DNA of 5,699 bases from assembly GCA_947373775.1 (NCBI GenBank), contig CANBZE010000147.1, forward strand, positions 1 through 5,699, given 5' to 3'. This stretch comes from Alphaproteobacteria bacterium (GTDB lineage Bacteria; Pseudomonadota; Alphaproteobacteria; Micropepsales; Micropepsaceae). Below are positions 4,852 to 5,699 of this stretch, one piece after another; within the stretch, counting starts at the first letter, position 1; the number at the start of each line of letters is the position of its first letter. The position numbers and the translations under genes are program-made. The notes below the pieces were generated by a model, which searched no databases, was not told the origin of the DNA, and worked only from the letters and a program-made list of their open reading frames with translations.

Positions 4852-5699
4852 TGTCCAAAACCCTCGCTCTGATTGCCGTTATCGGTCTTGTCCTCTGTGC
4901 CGCGATGTTCGCGCTGGCCCGGACCATCGGCGGTGACGCCATCTTTCATGACAGCAGGAACTTCGCCGGCATCCAGCCGCTGATCGACCTGGCCACCCAC
5001 AAGGAATGGAAGTGGGACGGCGGCGACAGCCTGGCGCTGGAGGCGCCGGTCAATGTCGTCTACCGCCAGAACGGGCCGCCTGGTGTCACCGTCACCGGCG
5101 ATGCCGCCCAGCTGGAGCATGTGAAGGTGGGCGGCGGCCGCATCGTCAGCGATAACGCGCCTGCCGCCAGGAAAGGCGAACCCAGGCTGACCGCGGTGGT
5201 CGGCGGCATGGCGCTGCGCAAATTCAGCGTCAATGGCGGGGAAAATCTCGACTTGGGCAAGATCGACCAGGATGAGCTGGAGCTGCATCTCAATGGCCAT
5301 GGCTCGATCACCGGTACCGGCCGGGTCAACCGGTTGGATCTGACCATCGCCGGATCGGGCAAAGCCGCACTGGGCGGATTGGCGGTGGGCGATGCCCAGG
5401 TCCAGATCTATGGCAGCGGCAAGGGGATCATCGCCCCCCACGGGACCTTGAGCCTGTTCGTCACCGGTAGCGGAAAAATAGCCCTGGCGTCCAAGCCGGC
5501 GAAGATCGAACAGAATGTGCTGGGCTCGGGCGGCCTCGTCGATGTCGATGAGATCGTGAACAAGGTCATGGAGTCGGTGCGCGTGACCGTGCCCGTGACG
5601 GTGAATGTACCGATGCCGGTGGTGGTGCCGCCGCAGCCACCGATGCCACTGCCGCCGCCTGGGGCGGACAATGGCGATGAGCACAATTATCTGGTGAAG
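4851..5699 (+). CDS. Second GIN/DUF2807 (Toastrack-type) protein with proline-rich tail, GIN-2 (3' end outside window)
   Basis: An open frame of 283 codons with no stop before the right edge. Residues 2-24 are a hydrophobic signal or anchor (SKTLALIAVIGLVLCAAMFALA); there is no proper lipobox, and ALA-RT could be a signal peptidase I site, so it may be anchored or exported. Residues 52-102 (EWKWDGG, VTVTGD, GGGRIVSDN) and LTAVVGGMALRKFSVNGG align with the same blocks in GIN-1, marking the two as paralogues. Its turns are more degenerate: NGG, NGHGS, AGSG, YGSG, TGSG, LGSG at spacings near 18-22 residues. After the helix, residues 233-247 read DEIVNKVMESVRVTV, then residues 248-270 are rich in Pro and Val, ending PLPPPGADNGDEHNYLVK at the edge. 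The start overlaps the HAAS stop, so it is coupled to the PadR-HAAS pair. A periplasmic sensor or effector of that system is the likely role, by inference. Confidence 0.85.
   Translation, partial: MSKTLALIAVIGLVLCAAMFALARTIGGDAIFHDSRNFAGIQPLIDLATHKEWKWDGGDSLALEAPVNVVYRQNGPPGVTVTGDAAQLEHVKVGGGRIVSDNAPAARKGEPRLTAVVGGMALRKFSVNGGENLDLGKIDQDELELHLNGHGSITGTGRVNRLDLTIAGSGKAALGGLAVGDAQVQIYGSGKGIIAPHGTLSLFVTGSGKIALASKPAKIEQNVLGSGGLVDVDEIVNKVMESVRVTVPVTVNVPMPVVVPPQPPMPLPPPGADNGDEHNYLVK

Noticed and set aside
4806..5684. Long open frame on the minus strand (292 codons)
   Set aside because: It is antisense to GIN-2, has a His/Arg-rich low-complexity product, and the plus strand shows family motifs, a ribosome site and coupled start.

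Overview
The window (about 63% G+C by eye, tightly packed genes, TonB-dependent uptake, a PadR regulator) looks like a chromosomal segment of a Gram-negative alphaproteobacterium, in the style of Caulobacterales, Sphingomonadales or Rhizomicrobium. The lineage is inferred from gene style and cannot be fixed from this sequence alone. There are no RNA genes, insertion sequences, CRISPR arrays or obvious signs of recent transfer.

Left part (1-2969), carbon uptake and use. The window opens with the last 59 codons of an MFS transporter on the + strand. It converges on, and overlaps by 47 bp, a minus-strand hydroxypyruvate isomerase gene (hyi-like). That gene lies 23 bp downstream of a 670-residue TonB-dependent outer-membrane receptor on the same strand, so receptor and isomerase probably form one transcript. 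Outer-membrane receptor, inner-membrane MFS carrier and sugar-acid isomerase together suggest uptake and breakdown of a sugar acid or related compound. The substrate is unknown.

Middle (2970-3068), divergent control region. About 100 bp separate the receptor start from the first gene of a rightward operon. The minus strand carries a perfect TATAAT -10 and the plus strand a TTGCAT-N17-TATAAG promoter. An imperfect dyad centred on GTAC lies exactly between the two -10 elements, and a perfect 12-bp palindrome lies at the expected plus-strand start site.

Right part (3069-5699), envelope-sensing module. Four genes run rightward: an exported GIN/DUF2807 beta-helix protein (GIN-1), a short PadR-family repressor, a HAAS/DUF1700 membrane protein, and a second GIN/DUF2807 protein (GIN-2). 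GIN-2 is membrane-anchored or exported, has a proline-rich tail and runs off the right edge. padR and the HAAS gene share ATGA, and the HAAS gene and GIN-2 overlap at a stop/start, so the last three are translationally coupled. A perfect 12-bp G+C stem-loop separates GIN-1 from padR. The two GIN proteins are clear paralogues flanking the PadR-HAAS pair. The likely working model is that the HAAS membrane protein, with periplasmic GIN domains, passes an envelope signal to PadR, which controls the operon and possibly the divergent receptor. This model is inference.
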